From: Ligilactobacillus apodemi DSM 16634 = JCM 16172
GTDB lineage: Bacteria; Bacillota; Bacilli; Lactobacillales; Lactobacillaceae
Length of the DNA: 64,000 bases
Assembly: GCF_001434405.1 (NCBI RefSeq)
Contig: NZ_AZFT01000053.1
Span: 1-64,000 of the forward strand
Direction: 5' to 3'
Part shown: positions 21,257-32,166 of the stretch, in pieces
Numbering within the stretch: the stretch's first letter is position 1
Layout: the number at the start of each line of letters is the position of its first letter
Program-made: the position numbers and the translations under genes
Notes under the pieces: generated by a model
Databases searched by the model: none
The model's input: the letters and a program-made list of their open reading frames with translations, nothing else
Told to the model about the DNA's origin: nothing

Positions 21257-22233
21257 TGGCTAAAACAACGATGATCAAAGCAATCACTCAAGCTTTGGAA
21301 GAAGAATTAAAACGTGATAAAAATGTTTTGGTATTTGGTGAAGATGTCGGACGCAATGGTGGGGTCTTCCGGGCTACAGATGGTTTACAAGATAAGATCG
21401 GTAAGGACCAAGTGTTTGATACGCCATTAGCAGAATCAGGCATTGGTGGCTTAGCTGTAGGGCTTGCCTTGACAGGTTTTCGTCCGGTTCCTGAAATTCA
21501 ATTCTTTGGTTTTGTGTTTGAAGTGATGGATGAAATCGCTGCTCAAATTGCGCGGACACATTTCCGTTTAGGTGGCACACGTAAGATGCCTGTGACGATC
21601 CGGGCACCATTTGGCGGTGGGGTGCATACGCCAGAATTGCACTCTGACAGTTTAGAAGGCTTAATGGCACAAACACCAGGATTAAAAGTTGTGATTCCAA
21701 GTGATCCTTATGATGCTAAGGGCTTGTTGATCTCTGCGATCCGTTCCGATGATCCGGTCGTCTTTTTAGAACACATGAAGTTGTATCGTTCATTTAAACA
21801 AGAAGTACCTGATGGAGCTTACACGGTCGCTTTAGATAAAGCAGCGATCAAACGTGAAGGTAAAGATGTAAGTATCATTACTTACGGTTATATGGTCCAC
21901 GAAAGTTTACGTGCCGCTGAAGATTTAGCTAAAGAGGGTATTGAGGCTGAAGTTGTTGACTTAAGAACGGTTTCGCCATTAGATGAAGAAACGATCTTAA
22001 AATCAGTGAAACGAACAGGCAAAGTTGTTTTAGTTCAAGAAGCACAACGCCAAGCCGGGATCAATGCGCAAGTAGCAGCTTTGATCGCCGAAAAAGGAAT
22101 TTTATCCTTAGAAGCTCCGATTGGGCGAGTTGATGCACCAGATACACCATACCCATTTAGCGATGCTGAACAAATTTGGTTACCAAATAAGGCAGACATT
22201 ATTGAAAAAGTAAAGGAAACGGTTAATTTCTAG
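21256..22233 (+). CDS. pdhB: Pyruvate dehydrogenase E1 component, beta subunit
   Basis: Encodes 325 residues with the transketolase pyrimidine-binding domain ([15 protein letters not shown] near 27, [13 protein letters not shown] near 74) and the C-terminal transketolase domain ([15 protein letters not shown]). It forms the E1 heterotetramer with PdhA. RBS TAAGGAGGAAG lies inside the end of pdhA and the genes overlap by one base, so equal expression is likely. Confidence 0.94.
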
Positions 22234-22244
22234 GAGGAAGTCTG

Positions 22245-23543
22245 ATGAGTAAATATCAATTTAAATTACCCGATATCGGAGAAGGGATCGCGGAAGGTGT
22301 TATTGGTGAATGGCACGTTAAAGTTGGCGATGAGATCAAAGAAGACGAAGATTTAGTTCAAATCGAAAATGATAAGTCCGTTGAAGAGATCCCTAGTCCA
22401 GTGGCAGGTAAAGTAACTGCGATCTTAGTGTCAGAAGGTGAAACAGCCGAAGTTGGCGATCCTTTAGTCGAGTTAGAGGTTGCTGAAGGTGCGGGAAACG
22501 TTACAACAGACGCTACTCCAAAAGAACCAGCAGCAGAAACCCAACCAGTAGCAAGTGATAAACCAGCTGAAACTGCTACTAAAGAAACGCCTAATAATGC
22601 GCAAGTGGTCGTGGCCTCGCAAGATCATTCCTTACCTGTTTTGGCAATGCCAGCCGTGCGCAAATATGCACGTGAAAAAGGAGTAGAGCTTGCTAAGATC
22701 AAAGGCAGTGGTCGCCATGGGCAAGTAACACGTGCTGATATTGATCAAGCAATGAACTTACCACAAGAAGCAGCAGAAAAAACAGTAGCAGATGTAAAAA
22801 CAAATGAACCAGTAGTTTTAACGACTACTGCCAGTCCAGATTGGCCTGAAACGGTCGAAAAAATGTCACCTGTTCGCAAAGCAACCGCTAATGCAATGGT
22901 CCGTTCTGTTTCTCAGATCCCACATGTCCACGTTTTTGATGAAGTGGTCGTTGATAAGCTCTGGGATCACCGTAAGAAATATAAAGAATTGGCAGCTAAA
23001 CGTGGTGTCAAGTTGACCTTTATGGCTTATATGGTCAAAGCTTTAGCAGTGATCTTAAAAGAATATCCGATCTTTAATAGTTCAGTGGATATGCAAAATC
23101 AAACGATCGCCTACAAGAACTACATTAACGTAGGGATCGCCACGGATACTGATCACGGTTTATTTGTTCCTAACGTCAAGCATGCGGATGCTTTAAGTTT
23201 ATTTGGGATCGCAGAACAGATCTCAGCTAATACAGCTAAAGCTAAGGAAAACAAATTGTCACGTGATGATATGAGTCATACGGGGATGTCGATCACCAAT
23301 ATTGGCTCTGTTGGTGGTGGTTTCTTTACCCCGATCATTAATTGGCCTGAAGTAGCGATCTTAGGTATGGGTAAGATCACTAAAGAAGCCGTTGTAGTAG
23401 ATGATGAGTTACAAATCGCACGGGTCTTGAAATTATCTCTAGCCTTTGACCACCGTGTTATTGATGGTGCAACTGCGCAAAAGGCAGTCAACCGTCTAAA
23501 AGAATTGTTGGCAGACCCAGAATTGTTATTAATGGAAGGATGA
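22245..23543 (+). CDS. pdhC: Dihydrolipoamide acetyltransferase (PDH E2)
   Basis: Encodes 432 residues. A single lipoyl domain (about 1-80) carries the modified lysine K44 in [10 protein letters not shown]. An Ala/Thr/Pro-rich linker, a peripheral subunit-binding domain (about 130-170, [21 protein letters not shown]) and a second linker follow, then the catalytic acyltransferase domain ending with the DHRVIDGA motif. It forms the core of the complex and transfers acetyl groups to CoA. Only one lipoyl domain is present, as in many Firmicute E2 proteins. Confidence 0.94.
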   Translation: MSKYQFKLPDIGEGIAEGVIGEWHVKVGDEIKEDEDLVQIENDKSVEEIPSPVAGKVTAILVSEGETAEVGDPLVELEVAEGAGNVTTDATPKEPAAETQPVASDKPAETATKETPNNAQVVVASQDHSLPVLAMPAVRKYAREKGVELAKIKGSGRHGQVTRADIDQAMNLPQEAAEKTVADVKTNEPVVLTTTASPDWPETVEKMSPVRKATANAMVRSVSQIPHVHVFDEVVVDKLWDHRKKYKELAAKRGVKLTFMAYMVKALAVILKEYPIFNSSVDMQNQTIAYKNYINVGIATDTDHGLFVPNVKHADALSLFGIAEQISANTAKAKENKLSRDDMSHTGMSITNIGSVGGGFFTPIINWPEVAILGMGKITKEAVVVDDELQIARVLKLSLAFDHRVIDGATAQKAVNRLKELLADPELLLMEG

Positions 23544-23550
23544 GAAACAG

Positions 23551-24957
23551 ATGGTCGTAGGAGATTTTTCAATTGAATTAGATACAGTTGTCATCGGTGC
23601 TGGCCCAGGAGGTTATGTAGCTGCGATCCATGCGGCTGAATTAGGGCAAAAAGTAACGGTGATCGAACGTGAATTTATCGGTGGTGTATGTTTGAACGTT
23701 GGTTGTATTCCATCAAAAGCTTTGATCGAAGCTGCGCACCATTATCAATATGCGATGCATTCACAAGATATGGGGCTATTAGTGACAGCTGCTAAATTAG
23801 ACTTTGCCAAGACGATCGAATGGAAAAATAGTGTTGTTTCTCGTTTGACTGGTGGGGTTGCATCACTTTTCAAAAAGCACCAGATCGATGTTGTTTGGGG
23901 CGATGCTTTCTTAAAAGATGACCACAGTTTACGTGTGATCGATAAGGATGGAAATGCACAAACCTATAGTTTCAATAATTTGATCGTTGCAACGGGTAGT
24001 CATCCGATCGAAATTCCCAACTTCAAATTTAAGGGCCGTGTCTTAGATTCGACTGGTGCGCTTAATTTACAAGAAGTGCCAAAAGAATTAGTTGTTGTTG
24101 GTGGGGGGTATATTGGTTCTGAATTAGCTTCTGCTTACGCTAACTTGGGGGCTCATGTCACGATCTTAGAAGGTGGCCCAATGATTTTAGCTAACTACGA
24201 AAAAGATTTAGTGAAAGTTGTGGAACATCACTTTAGCAAACAAGGTGTTGATATTTATACGAATGCACTTGCTAAAAAGGCTGAACAAACAGATGAAAAT
24301 GTTAAGATCACCTTTGAGATCAACGGTGAAGAAAAAGAAATGGTTGCCGACTATGTGATCGTTTCGGTCGGGCGTCGTCCTAATACTGCCGATATGGGCT
24401 TAGAACAAGCAGGGGTTAAAATTGATGAACGTGGCTTGATCCCAGTTGATGCTCAAAGTCGGACAAATATTTCGCATATCTATGCAATTGGTGATATCGT
24501 GGCTGGTTTTGCGTTAGCTCATAAGGCAAGTTACGAAGGAAAAGTAGCGGCTGAAGCAATTTCTGGGATGAAAACGACAGTTGATTATCGCGCGATGCCA
24601 GCAGTTTGCTATACTGATACTTCGATCGCCACAACTGGCTTGACCTTGGCGGAAGCAAAAGAACAAGGCTTCAAAGCTAAAAAAGCTCAATTCCCATTTA
24701 CAGCTAACGGACGGGCGATCTCAATGGGTAAGACTGATGGATTTATTCGCTTAGTCTTTGAAGAAGAAACTGATGTCTTATTAGGAGCACAGATCGTTGG
24801 GGCCCACGCTAGTGATTTGATCAACGAATTGACTTTAGCGATCGAAATGGGGGCAACCACAGAAGATATTGGTTTAACGATCCACCCACACCCATCATTA
24901 GGTGAAGCGGTAATGGATGCTGCGGATGTAGCTTTAGGTTTTCCAACTAACATTTAA
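23551..24957 (+). CDS. pdhD: Dihydrolipoyl dehydrogenase (PDH E3)
   Basis: Encodes 468 residues of a flavin disulfide reductase. The FAD dinucleotide motif is [10 protein letters not shown], the redox disulfide is Cys47/Cys52 in [13 protein letters not shown], an NAD-binding [11 protein letters not shown] follows near 184, and the C-terminal interface carries the catalytic HPHPSLGEA. It reoxidises dihydrolipoyl E2 with NAD. No lipoyl domain is fused at its N-terminus. The gene lies 7 bp after pdhC. Confidence 0.95.
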   Translation: MVVGDFSIELDTVVIGAGPGGYVAAIHAAELGQKVTVIEREFIGGVCLNVGCIPSKALIEAAHHYQYAMHSQDMGLLVTAAKLDFAKTIEWKNSVVSRLTGGVASLFKKHQIDVVWGDAFLKDDHSLRVIDKDGNAQTYSFNNLIVATGSHPIEIPNFKFKGRVLDSTGALNLQEVPKELVVVGGGYIGSELASAYANLGAHVTILEGGPMILANYEKDLVKVVEHHFSKQGVDIYTNALAKKAEQTDENVKITFEINGEEKEMVADYVIVSVGRRPNTADMGLEQAGVKIDERGLIPVDAQSRTNISHIYAIGDIVAGFALAHKASYEGKVAAEAISGMKTTVDYRAMPAVCYTDTSIATTGLTLAEAKEQGFKAKKAQFPFTANGRAISMGKTDGFIRLVFEEETDVLLGAQIVGAHASDLINELTLAIEMGATTEDIGLTIHPHPSLGEAVMDAADVALGFPTNI

Positions 24958-24971
24958 GAGGCAAATAAGGG

Positions 24972-25997
24972 ATGAAAATGCAATATGTAGTAATGCCCAG
25001 TAACGATATTCGGACTAATTTAGCAACTGAGCAATATTTAATGAACAGTGGTAAATTAAAAGCACCGTTTATGCTCTTTTATATCGAAGGTCCATGTATT
25101 ATCGTGGGGCGTAATCAAAATACTTTAGAAGAGATCAACCAAAAATATTGTGAAGAACATGGTATCACGGTCACGCGGCGTTTGTCCGGCGGTGGTGCGA
25201 TGTATCAAGATCTCGGTAACTTATGCTTTAGTTTTGTTGTTCCAGCTAAAGATCAAGAATTCGGTGATTTTAAGACTTTAGTCGCACCAGTAGTTGAAGC
25301 TTTACATGAAATGGGAGCTACGGGAGCTGAAGTTACTGGTCGAAATGACATTGTGATCGACGGAAAGAAGTTTTCTGGAAATGCAATGTATACTAAGGGC
25401 GACAAAACCTTTTCACATGGAACATTGATGTTTGATGTGGATACAGGTGCAGTTGAAAATGCCTTGAAAGTTCCTAAAGATAAGATCGAATCAAAAGGAA
25501 TCAAATCGGTACGTTCACGGGTCACCAATATCAAACCTTACCTAGCTGAAAGTTACCAAAAATTAGATACTTTTTCATTCCGCGATGAATTGATCAAGAA
25601 GATTTGGAAAGTTGATGATCTCGAGCAGTTAAAAGAGTTTGAGTATAAATTAGACGAGACCGATCAAGCAGAAATCGCCAAAATTGAACAAGAATTGTAC
25701 AAAAATTGGGATTGGGTCTATGGCCGTTCACCCGAGTTTACCGTCCAAAGACGTCGTCATTTTGACGGTGGAACGATCGATGCGCGTTTCTTGATCGAAA
25801 ACGGCAAAATCGCTGAAGTAACGATCTATGGTGATTTCTTTGGGAAAAAAGATGTCGCTGAATTGCAGACAGCCTTAAAAGGCCAAAAATATGCACCTGA
25901 AGTAATTCGCCAAGTTCTAAGTCAATTTGAACTCAATGAATACTTTGTGGGGCTTGATGCTACTGAAGTAACGGAACTTTTAGCATTACAACAATAA
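24972..25997 (+). CDS. lplA: Lipoate-protein ligase A
   Basis: Encodes 341 residues. The catalytic domain contains RRLSGGGAMYQDLGNLCFS and the substrate-binding lysine segment KKFSGNAMY; a C-terminal LplA-C domain covers about the last 95 residues. It activates free lipoate and attaches it to E2, here probably PdhC K44. ATG 24972 has AGAGG ten bases upstream; ATG 24978, with AAGGG six bases upstream, is equally plausible. As last gene of the PDH operon it couples enzyme synthesis with lipoylation. No lipoate synthesis genes are nearby. Confidence 0.93.
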   Translation: MKMQYVVMPSNDIRTNLATEQYLMNSGKLKAPFMLFYIEGPCIIVGRNQNTLEEINQKYCEEHGITVTRRLSGGGAMYQDLGNLCFSFVVPAKDQEFGDFKTLVAPVVEALHEMGATGAEVTGRNDIVIDGKKFSGNAMYTKGDKTFSHGTLMFDVDTGAVENALKVPKDKIESKGIKSVRSRVTNIKPYLAESYQKLDTFSFRDELIKKIWKVDDLEQLKEFEYKLDETDQAEIAKIEQELYKNWDWVYGRSPEFTVQRRRHFDGGTIDARFLIENGKIAEVTIYGDFFGKKDVAELQTALKGQKYAPEVIRQVLSQFELNEYFVGLDATEVTELLALQQ

Positions 25998-26009
25998 AAA
26001 TTTATCGCT

Positions 26010-26058
26010 GAAAAATACGAGTAGGTCATACGCTTTGGGAGATTTACTCGTATTTTTT
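26010..26058. terminator. Terminator of the PDH operon
   Basis: Arms AAAAATACGAGTA and TACTCGTATTTTT enclose a loop of about 22 bases, with a T7 run on the plus strand. Confidence 0.8.
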
Positions 26059-26128
26059 TGCTTTAAAACTGTTACTAAACTTCAAAATGGGATTATAATT
26101 AGGTGATCGAAGAAAGAAGGTCACAGTT

Positions 26129-26992
26129 GTGAAAAAATGGATCTGGGGAAGCTTAGGCGTGATTTTGATTGGCGCAGTAATTTTACAAGTGCTTCTTTTA
26201 TGGGGCACTTCTGAGCAACCTTTGCGAACTGATAATTTACACAGTAACCTTGAATATTCTGATGTGCCTACGCTTTTGATCCCTGGATGGGGTGGTAATG
26301 CTTGGACGTATCGGAAACTGATCACATCTTATCAAAAACAAAATGTTGCCCAAAAAACAATGACGATCCATGTGACACCCACAGGAAAGGTGAAGGTTAA
26401 AGGGACTGTTGCTAAGAAGAAAAATGCGCTGATCCAGTTGATCTTTGATTGGAATTACACTAAAGATTATCAGCCCCAAACTGTCTGGTTGACCAGTGTT
26501 TTAAAGGTATTACACGATAAGTATCACGTAACGCGCTTAAATATTGTAGCTCATTCTTGGGGTGGAAGTGCTTTTGTGCATGCGATGGCTGATTCTAAGT
26601 CATTGCAACGCGAGATTTCTTTTCCTAAAGTTATTTTATTAGGGACTCCGGTTGATGAAGGGGTAGATGAGGGTGTCAGTTATACTAAAGCACAAAAACA
26701 AAAAACGACCGATCAAAATTATGAACAGCTGATCAAGAAATTTCAAAAGTTTAGTCCAGCGTCAACGATCACTTTTTACAATTTGATGGGTTCGATCGAT
26801 GGTGAACAAACAGATGGTTCGGTCCCCAATGTCCAATCGATGTTTTTGAAAAATTTGCTACATTCGGATTGGGCGCGGTATTATCAAGCAGTTTATGCCA
26901 ACACCGATCATACTGCGCTTCACCAACGAAAAAAGATCTTAGAAAATATTATGCAGATCCTTTGGAGCAAACGAGCTTTAGTGCAAAAATAA
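26129..26992 (+). CDS. Membrane-anchored alpha/beta hydrolase (DUF915-like)
   Basis: Encodes 287 residues from a GTG start with AGAAGG eight bases upstream. An N-terminal membrane segment (about 4-24) anchors an external hydrolase domain: oxyanion region LLIPGWGGNAWTY, nucleophile elbow VAHSWGGS with Ser as nucleophile, and a late His in NTDHTALHQ. This matches the lactobacillar DUF915 alpha/beta hydrolases, thought to be cell-surface esterases; the substrate is unknown. It is monocistronic with a strong terminator. Confidence 0.82.
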   Translation: MKKWIWGSLGVILIGAVILQVLLLWGTSEQPLRTDNLHSNLEYSDVPTLLIPGWGGNAWTYRKLITSYQKQNVAQKTMTIHVTPTGKVKVKGTVAKKKNALIQLIFDWNYTKDYQPQTVWLTSVLKVLHDKYHVTRLNIVAHSWGGSAFVHAMADSKSLQREISFPKVILLGTPVDEGVDEGVSYTKAQKQKTTDQNYEQLIKKFQKFSPASTITFYNLMGSIDGEQTDGSVPNVQSMFLKNLLHSDWARYYQAVYANTDHTALHQRKKILENIMQILWSKRALVQK

Positions 26993-27041
26993 AAGAACCG
27001 CCTAAGTTAATTGAAAAACCAACTTAGGCGGTTCGCTTTTT
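26993..27041. terminator. Bidirectional terminator between hydrolase and ispE
   Basis: A 14-bp perfect stem, GAACCGCCTAAGTT / AACTTAGGCGGTTC, with a 12-base loop and flanking T/A runs that serve the two converging genes. Confidence 0.88.
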
Positions 27042-27921
27042 ATTTTAGACAAGTATTTTGCTTATCTAAATTATAGGGCGTAACTACATAAACTTCATGG
27101 CAAAAGCCACGTAAGCTATTATAAATATGTTGGATCCGCGAAGATTTTTGCGAGATTCCAAATACGGTCGGCCCACTACCACTCATTTGGGCAGCATCAC
27201 ACCCAAATTTAAGCATCTTTTGTTTGATCCTTAAAATATCTGGGTGACGTTCAGCCGTGATTGCCTCAAGCGTATTTCCCATTTTAGTGACCATCTGCTC
27301 ATAATTACCAGCCTTGATCGCAGCAACAACCCCATCAACATCTTGGTGAGTGATCTTACCATAATTTATCCGGCGTAAAATACTAGGAGTCGAGACGCTA
27401 TCACGTGGCTTAGCGATCACGATTTTTAGTGGGGGAAGCGGTCCGATCGGGGTGACGATCTCACCTTTTCCTGTGACTAATGCGGGTTCGCTATAGACGC
27501 AAAAGGGAACGTCTGAATCGATCTCAAGGCCGATCTTGGCGAGCTGAGCTTTAGTGAGACCGAGATCCCAAAGGCGGTTTAGCCCACGTAAGACTGCGGC
27601 TGCATCGGAAGATCCACCACCCATTCCTGCGGCGACAGGGATGTTTTTGTCGATCACGATCTCAACCCCCTCATTGATGCAGTAGTGATCACGTAGAACT
27701 TTAGCGGCTTGGTAGGCTAAATTACGTTGATCGCTCGGTAAAAAACCGGAATTCGTTGAGACAGTAATTTCACGAGAATCTGGAAGGGTTTTGATGTGCA
27801 CATAATCAGCTAAATCCACTGCGATCATGACCATTTTCCATTCTGGTTCGCCGTTTTGATGACGAAATGGGGTATCTAGGCTGAAGTTTAGTTTAGCCGG
27901 AGCTTTCTCTGATATCTCCAT
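27040..27921 (-). CDS. ispE: 4-diphosphocytidyl-2-C-methyl-D-erythritol kinase (IspE)
   Basis: Encodes 293 residues from the ATG at 27921, chosen because AGGTGA lies six bases before it; a start at 27945 would add eight residues. It is a GHMP kinase: substrate motif KAPAKLNFSLD at the start, glycine-rich ATP loop PVAAGMGGGSSDAAAVLRG near 90-108, and a C-terminal SGSGPTVFG. It is a step of the MEP isoprenoid pathway, yet this chromosome has mvaA and no other MEP gene is seen here. In Bacillus ispE lies between veg and purR; here it is in the same interval but inverted. Confidence 0.88.
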   Translation of the reverse strand: MEISEKAPAKLNFSLDTPFRHQNGEPEWKMVMIAVDLADYVHIKTLPDSREITVSTNSGFLPSDQRNLAYQAAKVLRDHYCINEGVEIVIDKNIPVAAGMGGGSSDAAAVLRGLNRLWDLGLTKAQLAKIGLEIDSDVPFCVYSEPALVTGKGEIVTPIGPLPPLKIVIAKPRDSVSTPSILRRINYGKITHQDVDGVVAAIKAGNYEQMVTKMGNTLEAITAERHPDILRIKQKMLKFGCDAAQMSGSGPTVFGISQKSSRIQHIYNSLRGFCHEVYVVTPYNLDKQNTCLK

Positions 27922-27992
27922 TTGTTTCACCTGTCTATCATTCAAATTATTAGTTTAATTATACTGAACAACGCGTCATTTTAAAAGTGGGA

Positions 27993-29129
27993 TCAAATAT
28001 TCTGCGCTTTTTTTAAAAAACATGCCAGCTCAGTTGCTGTTTGCGTCAAGTTTTGCTCAGTAGCACTTAACGCTTCTGTTAAAGTAACGACTCCAGGAAC
28101 ACAAGAAAATAATGCATCAAAGCCAAGCTCATGCAGTTGGGCTACATCTTTGATCTGACCGGCAATGCCACAGCAAAGACAATTAGGAGCTACTTTCTTG
28201 ACCGTTTGCAAGACCCCTAAAGGCGCTTTACCTAGTTCAGTTTGGGCATCTAAGCTGCCTTCACCTGTAAGTAAAAGATCGGCTCCTTGAGCAAGTTCAC
28301 TTAAAGCAGTCATTTCGAGCATTAAGCTCACGCCTGACTGCAGTTGAGCATGACTAAATGCCAATAGCCCCCCGGCAATGCCCCCAGCAGCTCCAGCACC
28401 AGAGACATTAGTGATATCTTTTTGCGTTGTTTGGTAAATTACTTGAGCAAAATGCTGTAAAGCTTTATCAAGAGCGTTAACGTCTTTTTCTGAGGCACCT
28501 TTTTGGGGTCCAAAAACAAAACTTGCGCCTTTAGGACCAATAAACGGAGCGATAACGTCACTGGCTAAGATGATCTTTGTAGTTTGTAAGCGCTGATCAA
28601 ACGCATCGGTTTTAATAGTGGCTAAGTTTTTCAAGGCTGCTCCACCAAAGGAAAGCACGTTACCGTCATGATCTAAAAGCTTTAAGCCAAGTGCTTGCAA
28701 AAGGCCAGCACCGCCGTCATTAGTTGCACTACCACCTAAACCAAGAATAATTTTACTGACACCTAGATCAAGGGCGGCCTTGATCAATTCACCGGTGCCA
28801 TAACTGGTGGCATGGAGTGGATCTTTAGTTGTAGCCAACTCAAGTCCACTGGCACTAGCAGTTTCGATCACTGCTGTTTGTCCGTGATCGATCGTCGCAA
28901 ATGTAGTAGTTATTTGATTGTTGTTGGGACCGGTAACATTAATAGGGTAAAGTTGACCAGTCGTATTGTGTAACATTGCAGCTAAAAAGCCATCTCCCCC
29001 GTCAGACATTGGGATCAGATGATAAGTTGCCTTGGGAAAATAAGGATAGAAGCCAGCTTTGAGTGCCTTAGCTACATTTTCAGCACTTAGGCTTCCTTTG
29101 AATGAGTCAGGAGCAATAATGATTTTCAC
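27993..29129 (-). CDS. Glycerate kinase
   Basis: Encodes 378 residues. It begins KIIIAPDSFKGSLSAENVAKAL, the diagnostic start of class II glycerate kinases, with HLIPMSDGGDGF near 40 and the central LGLGGSATNDGGAGLLQALG. It phosphorylates D-glycerate to 2- or 3-phosphoglycerate in the cytosol. It lies 72 bp upstream of ispE on the same strand, so the two may share transcripts, although no functional link is obvious. Confidence 0.94.
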   Translation of the reverse strand: MKIIIAPDSFKGSLSAENVAKALKAGFYPYFPKATYHLIPMSDGGDGFLAAMLHNTTGQLYPINVTGPNNNQITTTFATIDHGQTAVIETASASGLELATTKDPLHATSYGTGELIKAALDLGVSKIILGLGGSATNDGGAGLLQALGLKLLDHDGNVLSFGGAALKNLATIKTDAFDQRLQTTKIILASDVIAPFIGPKGASFVFGPQKGASEKDVNALDKALQHFAQVIYQTTQKDITNVSGAGAAGGIAGGLLAFSHAQLQSGVSLMLEMTALSELAQGADLLLTGEGSLDAQTELGKAPLGVLQTVKKVAPNCLCCGIAGQIKDVAQLHELGFDALFSCVPGVVTLTEALSATEQNLTQTATELACFLKKAQNI

Positions 29130-29224
29130 TAGCGGTCTCTCTTTTCTATAATAAATACACCAAAACGATCTACTTAAGCATATTTTAGTTGGAATAGCCT
29201 AGTTAAGCAATCTTTCCAGCCATT

Positions 29225-29262
29225 AAAAATAGCGCTAAATGAACGAGATCATTAGCGCTATT
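29225..29262 (-). terminator. Terminator of argGH
   Basis: Perfect arms AATAGCGCTAA / TTAGCGCTATT around a 13-base loop, followed on the minus strand by five T. Confidence 0.8.
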
Positions 29263-29269
29263 AGAAAAT

Positions 29270-30664
29270 TTAATTATCTTTATAGTTAGCCATTATTTGT
29301 TTTGCTTGAGCAATTTGCTGTTTGACTTGCTCAAAACCGGTAGCACCATAGGAATTTCTGCGTAAAACAGCATTTTTAGGTGATAAGGCTGCATAAACAT
29401 CATCTTTGATCGTTGGTTCAGCTTGTTGTAATGACTCAAGCGGCATATCTTGTAAGTTTTGGTGTTCTTTGATGCCAGTTAAAACAAGTTTGCCAGCAAT
29501 TTCATGGGCTTTTCTAAAGGGGATCCCTTGTTTAGCTAAGTAATCAGCTAATTCAGTGGCGTTAGAAAAGTCATTGTCAAGCGCGTGTGCCATCTTGTCA
29601 TCTTTGACCGTTAAAGTTTCGACCATGCCAGTACAGATCTTTAAACAAGGGATGATCGTTTTGACGGCATCAAAGACACCTTCTTTATCTTCTTGCATAT
29701 CTTTATTATAGGCAAGTGGCAAGCCTTTTAAAACGGTCAAAAGACCCATGAGATCACCAAAGATCCGCCCGGATTTGCCCCGAATAAGTTCAGCCATATC
29801 AGGGTTTTTCTTTTGTGGCATGATCGAACTACCAGTCGAGTATTGATCTGAAAGCTCGATATAGCCGAATTCATAGCTACACCATAAAATAAGTTCCTCA
29901 CAAAAACGTGAGAGATGAACCATTAAAATTGAAGCGTTGCTTAAAAATTCAAGCGCAAAGTCACGATCAGAAACAGCATCTAAGGAGTTAGCGTAAAGTT
30001 CGCTAAAATCAAGTTCATTAGCGCTATATTCACGGTCGATCGGAAAAGTTGTTCCCGCTAAAGCTGCTGCGCCTAATGGTGAGATGTCAGTATGCTTTAG
30101 GTTAAAACAAAAACGTTCCCGATCACGCTTTAACATTTGCCAATAGGCCATTAAATAATGTCCATAAGAGATCGGTTGGGCGTGTTGTAAGTGAGTATAA
30201 CCAGGCATTAAGGTCTCTTGGTGTAATTCTGCTTTAGCTAATAAAGCAGATTGCAGTTCCGTGATGCAAGTGATCACGGTTTTGAGGCGCTTTTTTAAGT
30301 ACAGATGTAAGTCAGTGGCGACTTGATCATTGCGGCTCCGAGCAGTGTGTAATTTACCGGCGACCGGTCCGATCTCTTTTGTTAATAACGCTTCTAAATT
30401 CATGTGGATATCTTCATTTTCAACTGTGAATTCGAGTTCATTTGCTGCTAATTTTTCCTGAAGTGTTTGTAGACCAGCGATAATTTGATCGGCTTCATTT
30501 GCAGGAAGGATCTTAGTGTGTTTGAGCATCTTTACGTGTGCTAATGAACCTTCAAGGTCTTCCGCGGCCATGAGTTGATCAAAGAAGATCGAAGCACCGA
30601 ATTCATCGACCCAGTGTTCCGGTTGTTTTTCAAACCGCCCACCCCAAAGTTTATGAGTGCTCAT
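29270..30664 (-). CDS. argH: Argininosuccinate lyase
   Basis: Encodes 464 residues of the fumarase/aspartase superfamily. The signature [12 protein letters not shown] lies in the last half, and [12 protein letters not shown] and [11 protein letters not shown] are conserved active-site regions. It splits argininosuccinate into arginine and fumarate, the last step of arginine synthesis. It follows argG by one base, forming an argGH operon. The other arginine genes are not in the window. Confidence 0.97.
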   Translation of the reverse strand: MSTHKLWGGRFEKQPEHWVDEFGASIFFDQLMAAEDLEGSLAHVKMLKHTKILPANEADQIIAGLQTLQEKLAANELEFTVENEDIHMNLEALLTKEIGPVAGKLHTARSRNDQVATDLHLYLKKRLKTVITCITELQSALLAKAELHQETLMPGYTHLQHAQPISYGHYLMAYWQMLKRDRERFCFNLKHTDISPLGAAALAGTTFPIDREYSANELDFSELYANSLDAVSDRDFALEFLSNASILMVHLSRFCEELILWCSYEFGYIELSDQYSTGSSIMPQKKNPDMAELIRGKSGRIFGDLMGLLTVLKGLPLAYNKDMQEDKEGVFDAVKTIIPCLKICTGMVETLTVKDDKMAHALDNDFSNATELADYLAKQGIPFRKAHEIAGKLVLTGIKEHQNLQDMPLESLQQAEPTIKDDVYAALSPKNAVLRRNSYGATGFEQVKQQIAQAKQIMANYKDN

Positions 30665-30665
30665 C

Positions 30666-31877
30666 TTAATTCACTTCCTTGTCGTTTTTTTGTTGAACTT
30701 GGGCAAAAACTTGGGTCGGTAACCCGAAAAGTTTGATAAAGCCACTAGCTGCTTCTTGATCAAATTCATCAGCTGCGGTATAGGTTGCTAATTTTTCATC
30801 ATATAAAGAGTTAAGTGATTTACGTCCTTCGCAGATAACATTTCCTTTGAATAGTTTGACTCTGACAGTCCCGGTCACTTGTTTTTGTGTTTCGGCTAAA
30901 AATGCTTGTAAAGCAGGCATTAAAGGCGAGAACCACAAACCGTTATAAATCAATTCACTCATCTTCTTTTCAATGACTGGTTTGAAATGAGCGACTTCTT
31001 TTTCAAGGGTGATATCTTCGAGATCTTTATGAGCAGTGATCAAGACTGTTGCAGCTGGACATTCGTAGATTTCTCTTGATTTGATCCCAACAAGCCGATT
31101 TTCAACGTGATCGATTCGTCCGATTCCATGCTTGCCAGCTAATTTATCGAGCTTTTGGATCAAATCTGCTAATTCCAGTGTTTGCCCGTCTAACTTAACT
31201 GGGACTCCTTGTTTGAATTCAAGTTCGATTATTGTTGCTTCATCAGGTGTTTCTTCTAATGGTAAGGTCCGATCATATGCATCAGCAGGGGCACTTTGCC
31301 ATGGATCTTCTAAGATACCACATTCGTTAGCCCGACCCCATAAGTTTTCATCAACTGAGTAAGGGCTTTTTTTGTTGATCGGTACAGGGATGTTATTTTG
31401 TAAAGCATAATCGATCTCTTCTTCTCTAGACCAATGATTATCTCTGATCGGGTCTTCGATGATCATTTCGGGTGCAAGTGCGTGGATCCCCACTTCAAAA
31501 CGAACTTGGTCATTTCCTTTACCAGTACAACCATGGGCGATCGCAGTTGCATCATATTTTTTAGCGACTTCTACGAGATGTTTAACGATCAAAGGACGAG
31601 ATAGGGCAGAAACAAGGGGGTATTTTTGTTCGTAATATGTATGCGCTTGGAGAGCTGGCAAACAATAATCAGTTGCAAATTCATGCTTGGCGTCGATCAC
31701 GAGTGATTCTACGGCTCCGACAGCTAAGCCTTTTTCCTTAATTTTTTCTAGATCTTTACCTTCTCCGACATCAATGCAACAAGCGATCACATCGTAACCT
31801 TTATTTTTGAGCCAAGCGATTTCGACCGAAGTATCTAAACCACCAGAATATGCGAGCACTACTTTTTTATTTGCCAT
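30666..31877 (-). CDS. argG: Argininosuccinate synthase
   Basis: Encodes 403 residues from the ATG at 31877, which has AAAGGAG seven bases upstream; the longer frame from 31919 lacks this. The N-terminal ATP pyrophosphatase motif is [11 protein letters not shown]. It condenses citrulline and aspartate using ATP. First gene of argGH. Two ARG-box-like sequences lie in its promoter, pointing to ArgR control. Confidence 0.96.
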   Translation of the reverse strand: MANKKVVLAYSGGLDTSVEIAWLKNKGYDVIACCIDVGEGKDLEKIKEKGLAVGAVESLVIDAKHEFATDYCLPALQAHTYYEQKYPLVSALSRPLIVKHLVEVAKKYDATAIAHGCTGKGNDQVRFEVGIHALAPEMIIEDPIRDNHWSREEEIDYALQNNIPVPINKKSPYSVDENLWGRANECGILEDPWQSAPADAYDRTLPLEETPDEATIIELEFKQGVPVKLDGQTLELADLIQKLDKLAGKHGIGRIDHVENRLVGIKSREIYECPAATVLITAHKDLEDITLEKEVAHFKPVIEKKMSELIYNGLWFSPLMPALQAFLAETQKQVTGTVRVKLFKGNVICEGRKSLNSLYDEKLATYTAADEFDQEAASGFIKLFGLPTQVFAQVQQKNDKEVN

Positions 31878-31915
31878 GTTAAAAACTCCTTTATTTGTTT
31901 TGTTGAAGTTATCAT

Positions 31916-31960
31916 ACAATTTTTATTCACAAAAATCAACAATTTATTAATAATTATTCA
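31916..31960 (-). promoter_or_regulatory. Candidate ARG boxes and argG promoter
   Basis: Read on the minus strand, TGAATAATTATTAA (31960-31947) matches the ARG consensus TGAATWWWWATTCA at all but one position, and TGAATAAAAATTGT (31929-31916) at all but two; they are 31 bp apart. A TTGATT and TATGAT pair with 18-base spacing overlaps the proximal box, so ArgR binding would block RNA polymerase. Consensus quoted from memory. Confidence 0.45.
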
Positions 31961-32082
31961 CAAAAATGCTAAATTTAATATTTTTTATGCATAAAAGAAC
32001 CTGTGGATGAGCGTTTAGCCAAAAGCAAAAAAGTTTGCTTGACGTGGTGGTCTGAGAGTGATAACCTATAATAGTTTGTTTT

Positions 32083-32166
32083 AGAACCGAACGTTAATTA
32101 TTAAAGTGTTAGATAGTTGATTATTGAAAGCTTAGTTAAATAACTATTGACTAAAAAACGAACTTT
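32083..32166 (+). promoter_or_regulatory. Candidate PurBoxes upstream of purR
   Basis: The 374 bp gap before purR holds AGAACCGAACGTT at 32083-32095 and AAAAACGAACTTT at 32154-32166, both close to the PurBox consensus AWWWCCGAACWWT, in the same orientation and 71 bp apart. A TATAAT at 32213-32218 precedes the gene. Autoregulation by PurR is the natural reading. Nothing else coding is visible. Confidence 0.5.

Noticed and set aside
29130-29269. Small gene or riboswitch between glycerate kinase and argH
   Set aside because: Only the argH terminator hairpin is supported; no ORF or conserved RNA core is visible.
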